A stretch of DNA of 64,000 nt from Amoebidium appalachense (lineage: Eukaryota > Ichthyosporea): positions 1,984,001 through 2,048,000 of the forward strand of contig CAVNZM010000014.1 in assembly GCA_963693365.1 (NCBI GenBank), in the 5' to 3' direction. The number at the start of each line of letters is the position of its first letter. Within the stretch, counting starts at the first letter, position 1. The notes below the pieces were generated by a model that was given only the letters and a program-made list of their open reading frames with translations, was not told the DNA's origin and did no database searches. Positions 63,124 to 64,000 of the stretch are shown piece after piece. Position numbers and translations under genes: made by a program.

Positions 63124-63372
63124 CGCGCGCGCGTGCGTTAGACCAGCAATCAAAATCTGGGGCTGAGGTGACCCCACAAGCCACTGCAGCCCAGGACAGA
63201 GAAAAAGAGCTTGAAGCGTAGGTTCCCATATTTCTTTGCAGTAAAACTCTTTCACTTCTCGCCCTTTTCCTCTTTTGCCCCCCAAGTACCCTACGCTTGG
63301 TTTCCCCCCCCCCCCTCCCCCTCTCCACCTTTTCCTCTCTCCTCAGTTCCACATGTCACTTTCCCCCCTTCA

Positions 63373-63403
<31 letters not shown>

Positions 63404-64000
63404 TTCCCCCCTTCTCACCACAGATTTACTACACATGCATACACAACACGCCGTCCGGGATATGGATGTATGTACCGTGAAAAACACGGAGTTGATATAC
63501 AACAGCACGTGTGTGTGTGTGTGTGTCTGTGTGTGTGCTTGTGTCTGTGTGTGTGTGCGCGCGCGTGTGCGTGTGCGTGCGTGTGTGTGTGTGTGTGTGT
63601 GTGTGTTTGTGTGTTTGTTTGTGTCTGTAGGAGTCTTTGTCTGTATCTGTGTGTCAAATGCATGCGCGCTAGTGCGTATCTGCCTGTCTGAGTGTGAGCG
63701 CGCACTCCTTAGCGTACGCCGCATGTGGTTGTGAATTGCACATTGTTTGTATGCGAGTACATGTGTGAATGTGTGTACTTGTTTGTAGTAGTACGATGCT
63801 GCACTTGCAAGCCAGCTCTCACAATCTTATGGAATTCATCGGAACATTTTATTGTGGGAGTTTTCAATGCTGTGCAGACTCTTTGCTGGTGTCCGCAAAA
63901 GTGTTAGCTAACCAACAAACTAGTTGAATCCATGCTGTGGCCTCTAGTCACGTATCCGATATTCGCGTCACTCTATGTACGTATCGGAATATTATTCCGT
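62002..64000. other. Region downstream of PIG-N, no secure gene
   Basis: C-rich and A-rich tracts (62032-62189), CA-rich stretches (62335-62510), AT-rich unique sequence (62630-63040), a (GT)n array (63042-63115), a C-rich stretch (63300-63410) and GT-rich sequence (63508-63660). A short open stretch at 63142-63219 after a TTAG acceptor-like site reads DQQSKSGAEVTPQATAAQDR and ends in TAG; it may be a terminal exon but has no support beyond reading frame. Confidence 0.55.

Overview
This window is nuclear DNA of an intron-rich eukaryote. It encodes five protein genes: an alcohol dehydrogenase, a class II CPD photolyase, an NSRP1-type splicing regulator, an unrecognised hydrophilic protein, and the GPI-anchor enzyme PIG-N/Mcd4. 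Splice sites are GT-AG, the standard code works throughout, and non-coding DNA is saturated with G/C homopolymers and (CA)n, (GA)n and (GCAC)n arrays. Class II photolyase and PIG-N are widespread in algae, protists, plants and animals, so the lineage cannot be fixed from the window. A protist or alga is a reasonable inference, not a demonstration.

Layout: 1-6277 is microsatellite-rich DNA without a recognisable gene. 6278-7390 (-) is a single-exon zinc alcohol dehydrogenase. 7391-11089 is intergenic. 11090-23959 (-) is a photolyase that I could assemble as 15 exons with every splice phase consistent (612 residues). 26613-32671 (+) is an NSRP1 homologue in seven exons, diverging from the photolyase across about 2.65 kb. 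35071-37330 (+) is a short glycine-rich protein of unknown function. 38548-62001 (+) is PIG-N/Mcd4, assembled as 27 exons with one uninterrupted reading frame (944 residues). 62002-64000 holds no secure gene.

The five genes do not form a pathway: they cover fermentation/redox, light-driven DNA repair, splicing control, an unknown role and GPI-anchor assembly. Most of the novelty lies in the introns. These hold (i) a five-copy tandem duplication of the 3' splice site plus start of PIG-N exon 8, (ii) two short dispersed repeat families whose ends run into poly(C), (iii) an inverted-repeat MITE-like family with a TTAAAG terminus and paired TGACGTCA core sites, (iv) a separate 440-bp foldback element, and (v) microsatellites that begin or end exactly at splice sites. 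Two genes need a one-base change in a homopolymer-rich stretch to read through, which may be assembly error or real mutation.
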